Of a stretch of 11,525 bases of DNA, positions 1 to 9,311 are shown one piece after another (the stretch's first letter is position 1; each line of letters starts with the position of its first letter). Where the stretch lies: the NCBI GenBank assembly GCA_027596075.1, contig JADGJC010000664.1, forward strand, positions 1 to 11,525, read 5' to 3'. Origin of the DNA: Rhizophlyctis rosea. Taxonomy: Eukaryota; Chytridiomycota; Chytridiomycetes; Rhizophlyctidales; Rhizophlyctidaceae. The notes beneath the pieces were generated by a model, which saw only the letters and a list, made by a program, of their open reading frames with translations, was not told the origin of the DNA and ran no database searches. Both the position numbers and the translations under genes were made by a program.

Positions 1-1
1 A

Positions 2-121
2 GCCCTGCAGGAGGGGAAGTTCGTCGTTCATCCAAAAGTGGTCGAAATGACGTCGGATCAAAAGGTAAAGGGTAATGGAACTGCTGGTAGTTGGTCTTTT
101 ATCTTGATGTTGCTAGTTTAG
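2..121 (+). CDS. Partial C-terminal coding fragment or terminal exon, unknown protein
   Basis: The frame is open from the window edge and reads 39 residues to a TAG at 119-121. The first 21 codons (ALQEGKFVVHPKVVEMTSDQK) mostly end in G or C, as expected for real coding sequence, and no stop interrupts them. A good donor-like site (AAG followed by GTAAAG) lies at 65, so the exon may end at 64. Without splicing, the protein would end in a short hydrophobic tail (SWSFILMLLV). I do not recognise the family, and the gene body lies outside the window. The fragment is short, so chance remains possible, and the choice between a spliced and an unspliced end is open. Confidence 0.35.
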   Translation, partial: ALQEGKFVVHPKVVEMTSDQKVKGNGTAGSWSFILMLLV

Positions 122-2852
122 GCCCGCGCCTACACCATTTTCTGAGATCTTGAAACTGAACAAATTTTAACATGCGAAAAAGACAAAGTTTTTTGGAACA
201 GGGACGAACCCCAAAGTATATACAATTTGTGCACAGCCACCCCTGAGTCACGCCCACTCATGCGAGTAAACCAAAAAAGGCAAAATGAAGCAAATCGAGC
301 ACTCCACCACATGTGGCGACGCCCACGAAGCCCTACATTTAAAGATAACTATTTTCCTAATCGTGGCATAAGCAAAACGACACGTGGTAACTAAACAAAT
401 TGGTGGTGGGTCGTCCGCTCTCCCACAATGCCCTTGCAATGGATTCCACTAAATGAGGCACAGCCTTCATTTTTGGCATGCAAAGTGGCACGACGATTGG
501 AACCAGTGAAGCTCATTACAATGCTGACTACCCAGCCATGAGGAGGGGGGGGCATACCGTTAATGGAAAGGAAGCGCTGAAACCGCAGTGGACAAGTCTT
601 GCCCATCCGTCTTTCATGAAATTCAGAGAAGAAACTTTCGCAGAAGCAGGACTTAATCCTCAATCTCGCCAGAAGGGCCCAGAAAAGAATGAGTCAGCCC
701 CGACTTCACATTGACTGCATGACCCAGCGGGCCAGTTGCCCAGTCCAATCCTGTTCCATGTATTTCAGGTACTTCTACAGCTGCGTGCAGGATGAGGTCG
801 GGTAAAGTGGAACGGCGAAAACAAGACTGGCATCATCCACCTTCAATAACATATGTGATTGTCTTCATAGCTGGACCACCATCCCCACATGTACAAGTTG
901 GCACTTGTCGGCAAACATCGGTCAACCAAATCGCCTTAAGATGCATACAACTCATAAAAAGCTAGGCCTTGATTTGTTTCCGTTTTCAAACCTTTGAACA
1001 ATCTACCAGTCCACCGTGAGGTAACATCATCAAGGTTGAAAGAAACATTGCCAACAACAGTAATCAACGGAACGGAAATTGGCTTTTACCTCCCAATGCT
1101 CTTCCATGTCAAGGGGAGCAAATGCAAGATGCGGCATGATGCTTCAATGAACCGACATTTATCCCAGTCGAGTCAGGCAAAAAAATGAAACTTTCCGTCA
1201 ATAGTCATACTGTGCTTGCATGGCGTTATTGCTTTCCCGAGTCACATGAACTACACGAGCTTCTGAATCCAAAGTCTCAAGCTGGATGCCTGACCAGTGA
1301 TCAATAATCGTTATCTTTTGCCGCCGGTAAATGGTTGGATTGAAAGATTGTCACGGCCTCCAGCCATCCCACCAACACATCGCCCGGATCTCATCAACAC
1401 TACACGTCATGGTGCAATTTCCTACCATCTCGTGTATCAGTTTGTTTCTTTCCAACACACGCATCTTCTTGCATAAGAAAGAGCAATCCAAATAAAGAGA
1501 ATAAACAAACAGGAGTATGGATCGCTTTTCAAGTTGATGGATCAGCCGAGTTCTTCATCGCAACTTAATCTTCGTTTTTTTCTGCTGTGACATTCGCATC
1601 ATGGCGACCAGTCAAAATTGCATTGGGTCAGGACCGCTGTACGTAAATTACAGTCTGCATCTGTGCCACGATTCGACTGTGCAACATATCAACAATATAC
1701 ATGTAGTGGGGTTGAAACAAATAGTTCGGCGAGGATTGAAAAAACGTACAAAAGGGATCCTTGGAACACACAAGCAAGACCAGCAGACTGGCCAAGCTTG
1801 TCGAGTGAATGCTGCAAGATGTCCATGGCTTTGAAACACACAGGATCTTTTCAACAACATCGACGACACTCTTGACGCATGTGATTTGGTTTGACTGGCA
1901 ATATTGCGGCGTGATGAAATTGCTGAAACCTGAACGATTGATTTTGAAAAACTCTAGTTGTTAGCGACAACCTTATGAATAGTGTCACATATTGTGCAGA
2001 ATGGGGAAGGCTTCAGCCGGTCAAGTCTTTCTCAAAAAGATGTCAAAGACTACAATCGCGAGCCATATAGTTTAGAAACTCATTGGCGAGCAGCGTATTC
2101 CGTTTGTCCGCGCAACAAGAAATATGAGTACACTTTGGAACTGCGGGCACTTTGCACATATCTATTTCTTTTTGGCCGCTGCTGTCATACTACTACAGGA
2201 ACTGTGGCGTAGCGAGTCGCAAATCTACTGCTAAGCTATCATTTGAGCGGCTATTCCTTCAATCATAAGGCACAGTGCTCAATAAGAAGTCTTTGCGACA
2301 AGCATAAGTTGTCGCCCCGGAATCATTCAAAAAAAGCGTTTGCTCAAATGAGGGATTAAACGGAACCACAATCGTTATATACACCTGTATATTGCCAATC
2401 AGTACGGGTCTTCGCACCACGGACCGGCAAAACATTCAATATGAGCTTCGTGAGATTGAGCATGTGTGAAATCTGATGATTGCCACTGGAAGAAAAAAGA
2501 CTCCATGCCGCCGTCATGACAGACGCAAAGAATGGATTGAGATTGATCAATTCCTTACGCAAAATGAGGTTCCGTGGTAAATTTGAACTTCGTTTTTGAT
2601 ACTGCTCAACATGCTCAGGAAATATCCATGATTGATTAGCTGTTGGCCATCCCTGTCTCGTCATCGAATTGCAAAAGAGACACGTGCAGCGGTTGGCACG
2701 GCATGCACCAAGAACCGTTCAACACGGCCATAGTAAAGTTGAGCTTAATATCCAAACATGAGTATCACAATTGTCCAGATAAACTCCTCTCCGCCCAGTG
2801 TCCGTGGAGAATGTGAGAAAACGAATCTAGCCCCTGGTGGTGACATGCATGA
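122..2852. other. Long stretch without a convincing gene
   Basis: I see no recognisable gene, tRNA, rRNA or strong repeat here. The best reading frames are about 80 to 100 codons: 478-714 on the plus strand (ATG start, hydrophilic, 78 residues) and 2356-2664 on the minus strand (ATG start, 102 residues). Neither has a motif I know, and such lengths are expected by chance at this composition. Any genes would have to be short-exon or strongly decayed. Confidence 0.5.
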
Positions 2853-3284
2853 AGAACCTGTTTGAGACGGTCGCTAGTGAAGTCAAGCTTCACCGTTGAG
2901 CATGAAATGAATCACAATGATATCAACAAAATCCATTTTGATGAAGGTTCAATCAGAATGGGAAAAAACCAAAGGCTCGTCCGCATGGCCATACACCAAG
3001 AAACCCTGTTAGGCAGGGCAGCTCAGTACATGCTCAGACTCATCCATACACCAAATATATGGGCTGATGTCTTCCCATCAGCATCAAAGTATCATTCATG
3101 TTGCGCAAAAAAACGTAGCACCCGGGGCCATGGAGGCACTGAGAATGGTGGATGGACAATCGATATGACCACAGTCCTTGATTTCTTGTTTGACATGTAT
3201 GCAAAACCCCTTTTGCTTGAGTGGCGTTGGGGTGAAGTCAGCACCCATCTTTCAATCCTTTGTGAAAAAAACTTCATGCATTAA
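2853..3284 (+). pseudogene. Possible Ty1/Copia integrase C-terminal relic
   Basis: The frame is open from 2853 to the TAA ending at 3284. The first in-frame ATG is at 2907, so this is a fragment rather than a gene with its own start. Numbering residues from 2862, residues 48-58 read TLLGRAAQYML, followed by P64, WAD at 67-69 and an aromatic Y77. This order resembles the segment of Copia integrases reading roughly TLLExARxML, then LPxxxWAEA, then TAxY, with compensating one-residue gaps. The upstream catalytic DDE part, the downstream FGC region, reverse transcriptase and LTRs are not visible. The last 60 residues match nothing I know. The call rests on one short segment and could be coincidence. 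Confidence 0.28.
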
Positions 3285-3642
3285 TGCATTGGAAGTCCTG
3301 ATCGTGGGTGAAACTCCAGAAAAACATGTCCAGGGATGATGTGCAAATGAGAAACCAACTATGATCACGTAACATCTCGTGAAGCTCACCAAGTGGCACA
3401 AACAAACGTTACTTGATAGATTCCTAACAATGAGAAGCGTGCCACATAAACCGCAAGTCTCAGCTTCCTTCGCATTCCCTTCTACATCTCTGCTTTCCCC
3501 CACCGTTCCGCGTTAGTCTCCTCCTTAATTTCATTCTGCAGATCGGACAGAGGTGTATGAAGCACGCCGATTGCCCTTGCTTCAACAGGTTTCGTAAGAG
3601 TTTTGTACGATCCTCAAATCTCCCATGCCATCATACAACCAC
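3285..3642. other. No clear gene; one short protein-like minus-strand frame
   Basis: The minus-strand frame 3482-3613 codes 43 residues. It has a hydrophilic, helix-like end (SDLQNEIKEETNAERWGKAEM) before its stop. It lies just downstream, in the minus direction, of the broken frame at 3643-4475 and could be a further exon or frame-shifted piece of the same decayed gene. It has no start codon of its own and I do not recognise it. Nothing else here stands out. Confidence 0.25.
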
Positions 3643-4475
3643 CTAACATCTTCTAATTAGATCTTTCCGATGATTGCGCGTGCGGCTTTTCCCCGCTAAC
3701 GACGTCAACCCAAGGGAAGGATCGTGGACCACTGCATCGTCATCGCCGGGGAGGTTAGCCACATGGAGCTTGGAGGAGATGCCGAAGTCAACGAGGCCCC
3801 AGTGTTATACCTAGCAAAGCACCAGTCGTTCAAGATATTACGACTCTCATTACTCGCATGACTCTCATTCTCCGCCGTCGACATGTTACCATTTGCAGTA
3901 ACTTCCCCCTGGTCACTATCTTTGCCGTGATTAAACGAAGACTGTTCCGCTCAACCGCTACCATTATTGCGATTCATAAAACAATGACCAATCGAAGCTC
4001 ATTCGGCAGAATGACTTTGTCATTGGACCGTAACATTGCTACCGCGCTCATTCATTGTAAGCTTTGGCTCACCAACATTTTCTTCTTTTGAGAGCGACAC
4101 TTTGGAGTGTTGACCGGTTAGATGAGCGATGCCGCAACTATTTCGCTACCGTGTTGAGGGCTGAACTTTTTTAGGGAAGTGATCGTATTGCTTGCTCGCT
4201 GTTTCTTCAAGTAAAGCCTGGAGCCCAGCAAGCCTGTTACACAGATCGGGTGAGTGAGTCCGTAAGGAGACCTTCACTTTGGATGTCGGTGATCGGTGGA
4301 AACCAACTTTCCCTCGCTTGTAAGCTGTGTGTCTTTGTCGATCTTTTCTTGTTCTTGGCACAAATTGAGCATCATTCCCATCTACTCGAGGCAGGAGCTT
4401 TTCCGACTTGACACCTGGTTTTGGGAACATATTGTGTCCTTCCATGGCAACTATGTTGATCTGCAGGCCATTTCC
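3643..4475 (-). pseudogene. Decayed minus-strand gene with kinase-like DFG segment
   Basis: One minus-strand frame runs from 4475 down to about 3805. It has only four stops in about 220 codons: TAG at 4146-4148 and TGA at 4020-4022, 3999-4001 and 3951-3953. Each TGA could derive from a CGA arginine codon by a C to T change. The first part has an ATG at 4443-4445, is rich in K and R, and runs 99 residues. The middle is hydrophilic and rich in S, N and E. It ends with NILND (3825-3839), like the Asn-containing end of a kinase catalytic loop. A shifted frame (3643-3804) then reads LVDFGISSKL, with DFG at 3781-3789 and mostly C-ending codons. No HRD, APE or glycine loop is visible. The opposite strand is also open across 3700-3846, so the strand is not certain. 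Confidence 0.3.
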
Positions 4476-5222
4476 CTAGAAAGCCGAGATCATACACCTG
4501 GTGCCCTCACGCCCTCAGAAAAGCAGGAGAGCATTTGTGCTGAGTTGTGCTACGGTATTGAACTTTTTAAACAGACCCACAATCACCGTCTGAGGGCGCC
4601 ATAACCTTCTTCCATCTGCATCCAATTGCCTTCGCTGATTGATCCTTTCATCCCTGCTTGTGCGTCACAACGCTACTGCTCATATGTTCCAACAAGTCCC
4701 ACATGTCGCCACCGGTGTCTAGTCGGTCCATGCATCCTAATTTTGTACGGTGCCTGTGACACCAAAGACAATGGCACGGTGATTACGGTGGTGAAAGCAC
4801 TTTTTGAGTCATGCAAACGTGAACACTTGTGGATTATTACTCCATTGTGCGTTGTATGTAGTTATATTTTTCCGTGTTTGGGCATCTTATTCTCTCCACA
4901 TTCGGCTCGAAAAGTTAAAAGCGTTGACATGCCCGATGATGAAGGTTGAAACATCGGGCATCTGTTGGAACTCTTGCACAAGTCAGAGTTTTAAGTGTCT
5001 TGACCAAAGTGCATGACGGTAGTTCTGTACCTTCTTGGCTTTGATTAATGATACTCACCTTCGGTCTTTCTAACCACTTCATCCTGCCATGTCAAACGAC
5101 TTGGCACAGCAGAAAAGACCATTGTCTGCAGCCATCGCATATGTCTGGTCACAAACCCATCGATCACAGCCTTCTCCCTCTTCACTGGAAAACTCTCTCA
5201 GTTCTTCATACCGTGTGATTTT
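4476..5222. other. No gene recognised
   Basis: The same minus-strand frame as the broken gene continues upward with stops at 4476-4478 and 4515-4517, then is open to about 4664 with a basic, protein-like composition. This may be more of the decayed gene. The plus strand has a frame of 107 codons at 4626-4949 without known motifs. I see no repeats or RNA genes. Confidence 0.35.
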
Positions 5223-5360
5223 GAATGCCAGCCTAGCAGATGCGCCCTCAGAAGAAGTGTAGCTTTCTGATGATGCTCCGGCTTTTTGCCAGCATGCGTT
5301 GCAGCAAGAGTGGAACGGCCCTCGCCCTTCGTCTGCTCGGGGAGGGAAACGGGATTGTAA

Positions 5361-5404
5361 TATACACCGCCGCCACTTGTACTATACACTGCCGCCACTT
5401 GTAC
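5361..5404 (+). repeat. 22-bp tandem duplication in the head of copy A
   Basis: Two adjacent 22-bp copies at 5361-5382 and 5383-5404 (tatacaccgccgccacttg..., with one difference in the second) sit in the head of element copy A. Copy B has a single equivalent at about 9240-9261, so the duplication arose after the copies separated. It explains most of the length difference between the two heads. Confidence 0.9.
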
Positions 5405-5444
5405 TGTACTTGGATTGGGCGAACGTGTTTAAGCGTGCTCGGAT

Positions 5445-5711
5445 GTGTTTGTATAGATTAGTAGGCAGGTTGAGTAAGCGTATTCACACGTTCTCAGTCT
5501 GCTCGGTCGTGTTTGTATAGTTTAGTGGGCAGGTTGAGTAATTGTGTTTACACGTTCTCAGCCTGCTTGGCTGTGTTTGTATAGGATAGTAGGCGGCTTG
5601 AGTAAATGTGTTCACACATTCTCGGCGCGCTTGGCTGTGTTTGTATAGGATAGTAGGCGGGTTGAGTAAATGTGTTCACACATTCTCCGGGCGTGTGGTT
5701 GTGCTTGTATG
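5445..5711 (+). repeat. Tandem array A: four 64-bp hairpin units
   Basis: Units start with gtgtttgtatag at 5445, 5509, 5573 and 5637, an exact 64-bp period, and a partial fifth start (gtgcttgtatg) is at 5701. Each unit holds a quasi-palindrome, at 5465-5502, 5529-5566, 5593-5630 and 5657-5694. The plan is GAG, a TA bulge, A plus a six-base arm, a 2-nt loop (TC or TT), the complementary arm, T, then CTC. In units 3 and 4 the inner arm has become ATGTGT/ACACAT, paired throughout, where array B has GCGTGT/ACACGT. In units 1 and 2 an outer arm GCAGGTT pairs with AGTCTGC or AGCCTGC, with GU wobbles. The outer arm is poorer in units 3 and 4. Confidence 0.92.
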
Positions 5712-5788
5712 TTGTTGGGGTTGTTGGTGCTGGTGGTGGTTTGGGGGGAGGGGGGGTTTTAGGTTAGAAGTGAGTGCATGTCTCATAT
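5712..5788 (+). repeat. G/T-rich low-complexity insert after array A
   Basis: The plus strand is almost free of C here and carries G runs of 4 (5717-5720), 6 (5743-5748) and 7 (5750-5756), separated by GT-rich spacers. It separates the regular array from an outlying degenerate unit. The G tracts could support a G-quadruplex, but this is composition only and no function is shown. Confidence 0.7.
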
Positions 5789-5819
5789 GGATTGAATGAA
5801 CGTATTCCCACATTCTTGG
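5789..5819 (+). repeat. Degenerate outlying hairpin unit
   Basis: This segment aligns with the core of array unit 1 (5468-5497) at about 23 of 30 positions, with one extra base. Most differences are transitions. It suggests the array once extended further and was interrupted by the G/T-rich stretch, or that a single unit was left behind. Its hairpin is weakened. Confidence 0.55.
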
Positions 5820-5820
5820 A

Positions 5821-6411
5821 AGTTCTCATACATTTAGTCAATTGATGATTTCCATATATGCCAATCACTATGTGTGGTTCTATGCATCCATTGATCAGGG
5901 ATATTCAGATTCTTTTGCGAACGCTCGTTCAAGGATCAATAGCAAATGTATTGACTGCCCCATCCGAATGGTTCGACCGTCCTTGATTCTGTAAACACTC
6001 TGGGGTGGGCGGGGACTTGTTGGTTGGACAATTCAAAGAATCCAAATAAATTCAGGTGGATGGCAAACTTTGTTTAAGTAGATAAGAGCTGGGTTTGCTG
6101 TCCGTTGGACGACATATTTGCTTTCTGCTTATCGATACGTGAGCGTCAGTGGAAACCGCGCACTCAGGATTTTCCTTCTATGTAGCTCAATACGTTCAAC
6201 CTTTCCCATCTAAATACCCCTTTTCCTAATCACCATGGTCATGGATAAGTTGGCCGCGAATGCCATAACGTTGGAAGCTACCCTGCAGATTCCACAAGAT
6301 GTTCTGATTCGTTCATATGATGAGCGCATTGTGTTTCCCGCACAAACATGCGGGACCCGAAATCTGTGTCCATGATTCCTTACTTCTGGTGCATAAATGT
6401 CTTTCAATCCG
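5821..6411. other. No gene recognised
   Basis: I see no repeat or RNA gene. The minus strand has a 75-codon frame at 6210-6437 with no known motif; its start lies inside the left arm of the 23-bp inverted repeat. Confidence 0.5.
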
Positions 6412-6533
6412 GTTTTAGGGATGACGCTGCAGGACATAGGGACATGGTGTGCACGCGGAGAATAACATCATTGCATTGAACTCACGCTGCCTATTGCTAG
6501 AGGCAAAAACTCCTGCAGCGTCATCCCTAAAAC
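6412..6533. repeat. Perfect 23-bp inverted repeat with 76-nt spacer
   Basis: The arms are 6412-6434 (starting GTTTTAGGGATGACG) and 6511-6533, exact reverse complements over 23 bases. Pairing ends abruptly at both boundaries. The 76-nt spacer shows no strong further pairing. Flanking bases do not form a target-site duplication of 2, 3, 5, 8 or 9 bp, so a MITE is not supported. A local inverted duplication made during break repair, or a hairpin-forming site, fits better. If transcribed, the arms would form a long stem. Confidence 0.95.
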
Positions 6534-7245
6534 ACATATGCAATCGGCACACGTTGACAAGGGATGAAACAAAAGAGGCACATATAAATGGTGATGCACA
6601 ACGCTCTCACCATCGATTTGATTTGCTGGAATCACCTTTCACCTGATAGTTAAATGTTGCTGAGGGATGCGATTAGTGGACGTCAGACAAATCTGCGTAG
6701 CAAGCGCAGATACGTCTTCGGGGAAAAGAAGCACCTTTGGTGCGACATCCAACCAAACAAACCTTGCTGCTCGAGATGTGGAAAAAGACTCGCTCGCTGC
6801 GCACCCGCCAAAAAGGACCCTTACAGGGGGAAAAAGTTTCTTTTTCAGCACGTCATCACCGGTAGCGAGAGGTTTGTTTCAAAACCCAATCGCGGCCGCA
6901 TTCTTTGGCTTGAGATGGAGAGAGTTGATGTGCATGGAAACCGTCAAGTGCGTGGTGTATCATAATCCAGGATGGGTTGAATGACAAGCATGAGATACAA
7001 GTAGAAACGGTGACAGTTATTTTCCCGTAAGTGTCGGCCGGAAAGCGAGTGGCAATGTTATTAAACCGTTGATCAACAGCAGTGTGCAAAGACAAAGTTG
7101 ATTCGGTCATAATTTGACTTCAGAACATCCCCTTGTCATTAAAAACTACATTGTGCAAAGATCGAGCATCGGACGGATGCATTCGCACATTTGCCTCCGG
7201 TTCAAAGCGCTGCGAATTTCCTCCAGTTTGCCCAATACCCATAGG
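6534..7245. other. Overlapping short frames, no recognised gene
   Basis: Two overlapping plus-strand frames of just over 100 codons (6654-6965, basic, with the cysteine string CCSRCGKRLARC, and 6667-6984) and shorter minus-strand frames share this stretch. The paired cysteines resemble a zinc knuckle only loosely. No frame has a known domain, and their overlap means at most one could be real. Confidence 0.3.
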
Positions 7246-7596
7246 TTAGATCTTACCCATATGTGGCTGAGGATGTTTGTTCATGAAGCTTTCGAAATGA
7301 GATATAAGGTATTGGGTATACACCGTGACAAGCTCGGTCAGTTCTACTTTTCCACGCTGCTTCCGCTTGTGTGTTGAAACCCTCCGTTTGATTCTTTTTC
7401 CACTTTTCTTGAACCGTTCAACCCCTCCAAACTCCCTGACCAGATTTGGGTATATATTGCCAAAGCGTTGAGATCTGGAAATGACTGCAACGAAGCGTGT
7501 TCTGCGTGATAAGTATCTGTAATACGTTTCGATGCAATTCTGTGAGTTCATTGTACCAAAGTGTACCTTCGCGACCAAGTCATCTAAACCCCACAT
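7246..7596 (-). CDS. Unassigned small basic ORF
   Basis: This is a 116-codon ATG-initiated frame on the minus strand. The second half carries a dense basic cluster (RFKKSGKRIKRRVSTHKRKQ), which would be compatible with a nucleic-acid-binding or nuclear-localisation segment. I know of no matching family. No neighbouring gene or clear promoter supports it, and its length is within what chance can produce over six frames. It may be a remnant of an older gene or not coding at all. Confidence 0.15.
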   Translation of the reverse strand: MWGLDDLVAKVHFGTMNSQNCIETYYRYLSRRTRFVAVISRSQRFGNIYPNLVREFGGVERFKKSGKRIKRRVSTHKRKQRGKVELTELVTVYTQYLISHFESFMNKHPQPHMGKI

Positions 7597-7909
7597 GGCA
7601 TGATTATGGATGTATCACCAGTTGCACTCTACTGCCTTGGAAGTCTAACCCGATTCGGGGTATGCAGACTATCTACGTCACGGTACGCCTTTCTTTTCCC
7701 TACGAACACGTGATATTAGACGGAGAAAGTGATCCATCTCACGGCAGAAAGAGAGTTGCTCTTACTCCTGGGACGACATAACCCTGGACCAAGCCAATAG
7801 GTGCTTATGGTTACTTCGCTCTTTGCCCTTTCGTAACGTGCAGACTTCCTAGCAATGTCGATAAGCACATTTGCTCCCTTTATTAAAGCATTAATCGAAC
7901 AGTTGATTT

Positions 7910-7953
7910 CCAATTTCCCAAACAAGCTGGGACGCAGGTGTTTGGGAATTCGG
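7910..7953. repeat. Imperfect 14-bp inverted repeat, 16-nt loop
   Basis: Arms ccaatttcccaaac (7910-7923) and gtttgggaattcgg (7940-7953) are complementary at 12 of 14 positions, with nine uninterrupted pairs next to the loop. There is no T run after it, so it is not a typical terminator. The role is unknown. Confidence 0.7.
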
Positions 7954-8322
7954 GCGAAAATTCGGTCCTGAGGCAACTGACCGCACACAAGGAACTTTGA
8001 ATTTTCTCAGACATCGATTTGAGGACATAGGCCAACAGGCGTAAGCCCAAAATGATCCAGACAGTGAGGTTGAGACTACAGTTGACGAGCGGCATCATAT
8101 GAAGCATGCAATAAGGTGGACCCGATCTTTCTGCTGCTTTGGACTCCTTGAGGTGCGTCCTCCGACAGAAAATTAATCAACAAAAATTTCAATACGGATT
8201 GATGAAAGCAGCTGCTGTACTTGGTTTTTGTTGATGATTCATGTCCTCTGTGCATTCATGATTTCCCATATGATAGTCTCCATCGGTTTTTGAGGACGCA
8301 TATAATATGTTTTCCGTGATTA

Positions 8323-8340
8323 AATCCTTAAGGAAGGATT
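8323..8340. repeat. Small perfect hairpin
   Basis: A 7-bp perfect stem (aatcctt / aaggatt) encloses the loop aagg. At this size, chance occurrence is possible. Confidence 0.5.
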
Positions 8341-8806
8341 CAGCCTTCTCACGTCCAGGTGTTTCATCCACTCATCCATCAAGTGCCAAAAAGAATTGCT
8401 CAGAGCGGTTTGATGAGTGTGACGCTCGCCTTTTGGTCTGATGGACAAGGATGGACCGAATGGCATACCTCACCGATTTGTTCGTCATTGGTAATATGGG
8501 TAACTGTTCGCTACAAGTGCTGCAGTACGTGAACATTTGTGAACGTTCAAGAAGTCAAGAATGTGTTTTTGTGTTGAAGTTGTTGACGGTTGTGTTGACG
8601 GACAGATGATTTCGTAAGCTGACGCCGGGAAGTGACTGAGCCACGGAATGAGTGATTGCTGGTCACCTGGTTGATGAATGGGCACACCATAAACAGCAGC
8701 GGTTAGCGGCACAGTCATTGAATGTAAGGCACAGTGATTGTGACAAGTAATGTTCAGTTCTTCGGCGTATGCGCTATGTGATCAGCAACGCCGCCACACC
8801 CAGACT

Positions 8807-9241
8807 TTACCCCTTGCTGATTCTGGTGGAGCTCTGATTTTCCTTCGCCGCTAATATTATTCCAATTTCCAGTCCAACCTCACTTACGCCTATCGCAACC
8901 ACATGTCGACGACCACGCATCACTAGCCAACGACCACGCATCACTAGCCAACGACCACTGGCCTCTTCTATCAGATAAGTATCCCGCAATTCGCTTTTCG
9001 TCATTACACAGACGCTACTGAGAAACCCGCCATTCACTTTCCAGGTTTTTCGCCGCACATACAAGGCACGTTTCCCCTCTTGCGGAACTGCACCAAGTGG
9101 CCTCGAACTCCAGACTAGCGGATGCGCCCTTCGAGGAAAAGCAGCTCTCTGGTGATGCTCGGCTTTTTGCCAGCATGTGTATAAGGAGTGCGGGGTACGG
9201 CCCGTCCCTTTGTCTGCTCGATGTGATGTGTGATGTAACAT
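8807..9241 (-). CDS. Longest open frame in the window, unassigned
   Basis: This is a 144-codon ATG-initiated frame on the minus strand. Residues 1-46 lie inside the head of dispersed element copy B, and the same frame in copy A keeps a similar string (EHHQKA against EHHQRA). That may reflect DNA similarity only. Residues 98-111 contain an exact duplication of WLVMRGR, made by a 21-bp tandem repeat that keeps the frame. The later part is protein-like, but I recognise no domain. Copy A differs by a one-base indel near the shared block and stops early, so a conserved protein is not supported. Confidence 0.15.
   Translation of the reverse strand: MLHHTSHRADKGTGRTPHSLYTCWQKAEHHQRAAFPRRAHPLVWSSRPLGAVPQEGKRALYVRRKTWKVNGGFLSSVCVMTKSELRDTYLIEEASGRWLVMRGRWLVMRGRRHVVAIGVSEVGLEIGIILAAKENQSSTRISKG
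8909..8958 (+). repeat. 21-bp tandem repeat, 2.4 copies
   Basis: Two exact copies of a 21-bp unit (acgaccacgcatcac...) occupy 8909-8929 and 8930-8950, followed by the first 8 bases of a third. It lies about 150 bp before dispersed element copy B. The perfect identity implies a recent slippage or duplication event. Confidence 0.97.
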
Positions 9242-9311
9242 ACACCGCCGCCATATGTACCATAGACCGGATGAGCAACGTGCTTAAGCGTGCTCAAAGT
9301 GCTTGTATAGA

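Larger units (their letters stand above)
5223..5820 (+). repeat. Dispersed element copy A (head plus hairpin array)
   Basis: This is the left of two related copies in direct orientation; the other starts at 9104. The head at 5223-5444 aligns with 9104-9298. Shared words include tagcxgatgcgccct, ggctttttgccagcatg, tctgctcg, acaccgccgcca, and cttgtatagattagta at the junction with the array. Over one 55-base gap-free block I count 12 differences, about 78 percent identity. The head is followed by a 64-bp tandem array, a G/T-rich insert and one degenerate outlying unit. No protein is obviously encoded. The ends are not delimited by terminal inverted repeats or target duplications that I can see. 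The class is unknown. A non-autonomous Helitron/Helentron-like element carrying a minisatellite is one possibility and a dispersed satellite is another. Confidence 0.8.
7597..8806. other. No gene recognised; small inverted repeats only
   Basis: Reading frames here are 60 to 94 codons and carry no motif I know. Two local inverted repeats, described separately, are the only structure I see. I find no tRNA-like cloverleaf or tandem repeat. Confidence 0.5.

Noticed and set aside
6403..6545. CAATC direct repeats flanking the 23-bp inverted repeat as a target-site duplication
   Set aside because: The pentamers lie 2 and 7 bases away from the arms, not directly adjacent, so they do not mark an insertion.
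7228..7320. Inverted 9-mers cccaatacc and ggtattggg
   Set aside because: Nine-base complements about 70 bases apart are common by chance and nothing else supports a structure.
2267..8735. Shared 12-mer taaggcacagtg near 2267 and 8725
   Set aside because: Several exact 12-base matches are expected by chance in a window of this size, and the similarity does not extend.
9090..9180. tRNA-derived SINE in minus orientation: B-box-like gttcgaggcc and A-box-like tggcaaaaag in element copy B
   Set aside because: The A-box needs a two-base insertion, the equivalent B-box in copy A has two mismatches, no cloverleaf forms, and the similarity between copies ends at the B-box instead of continuing beyond it.
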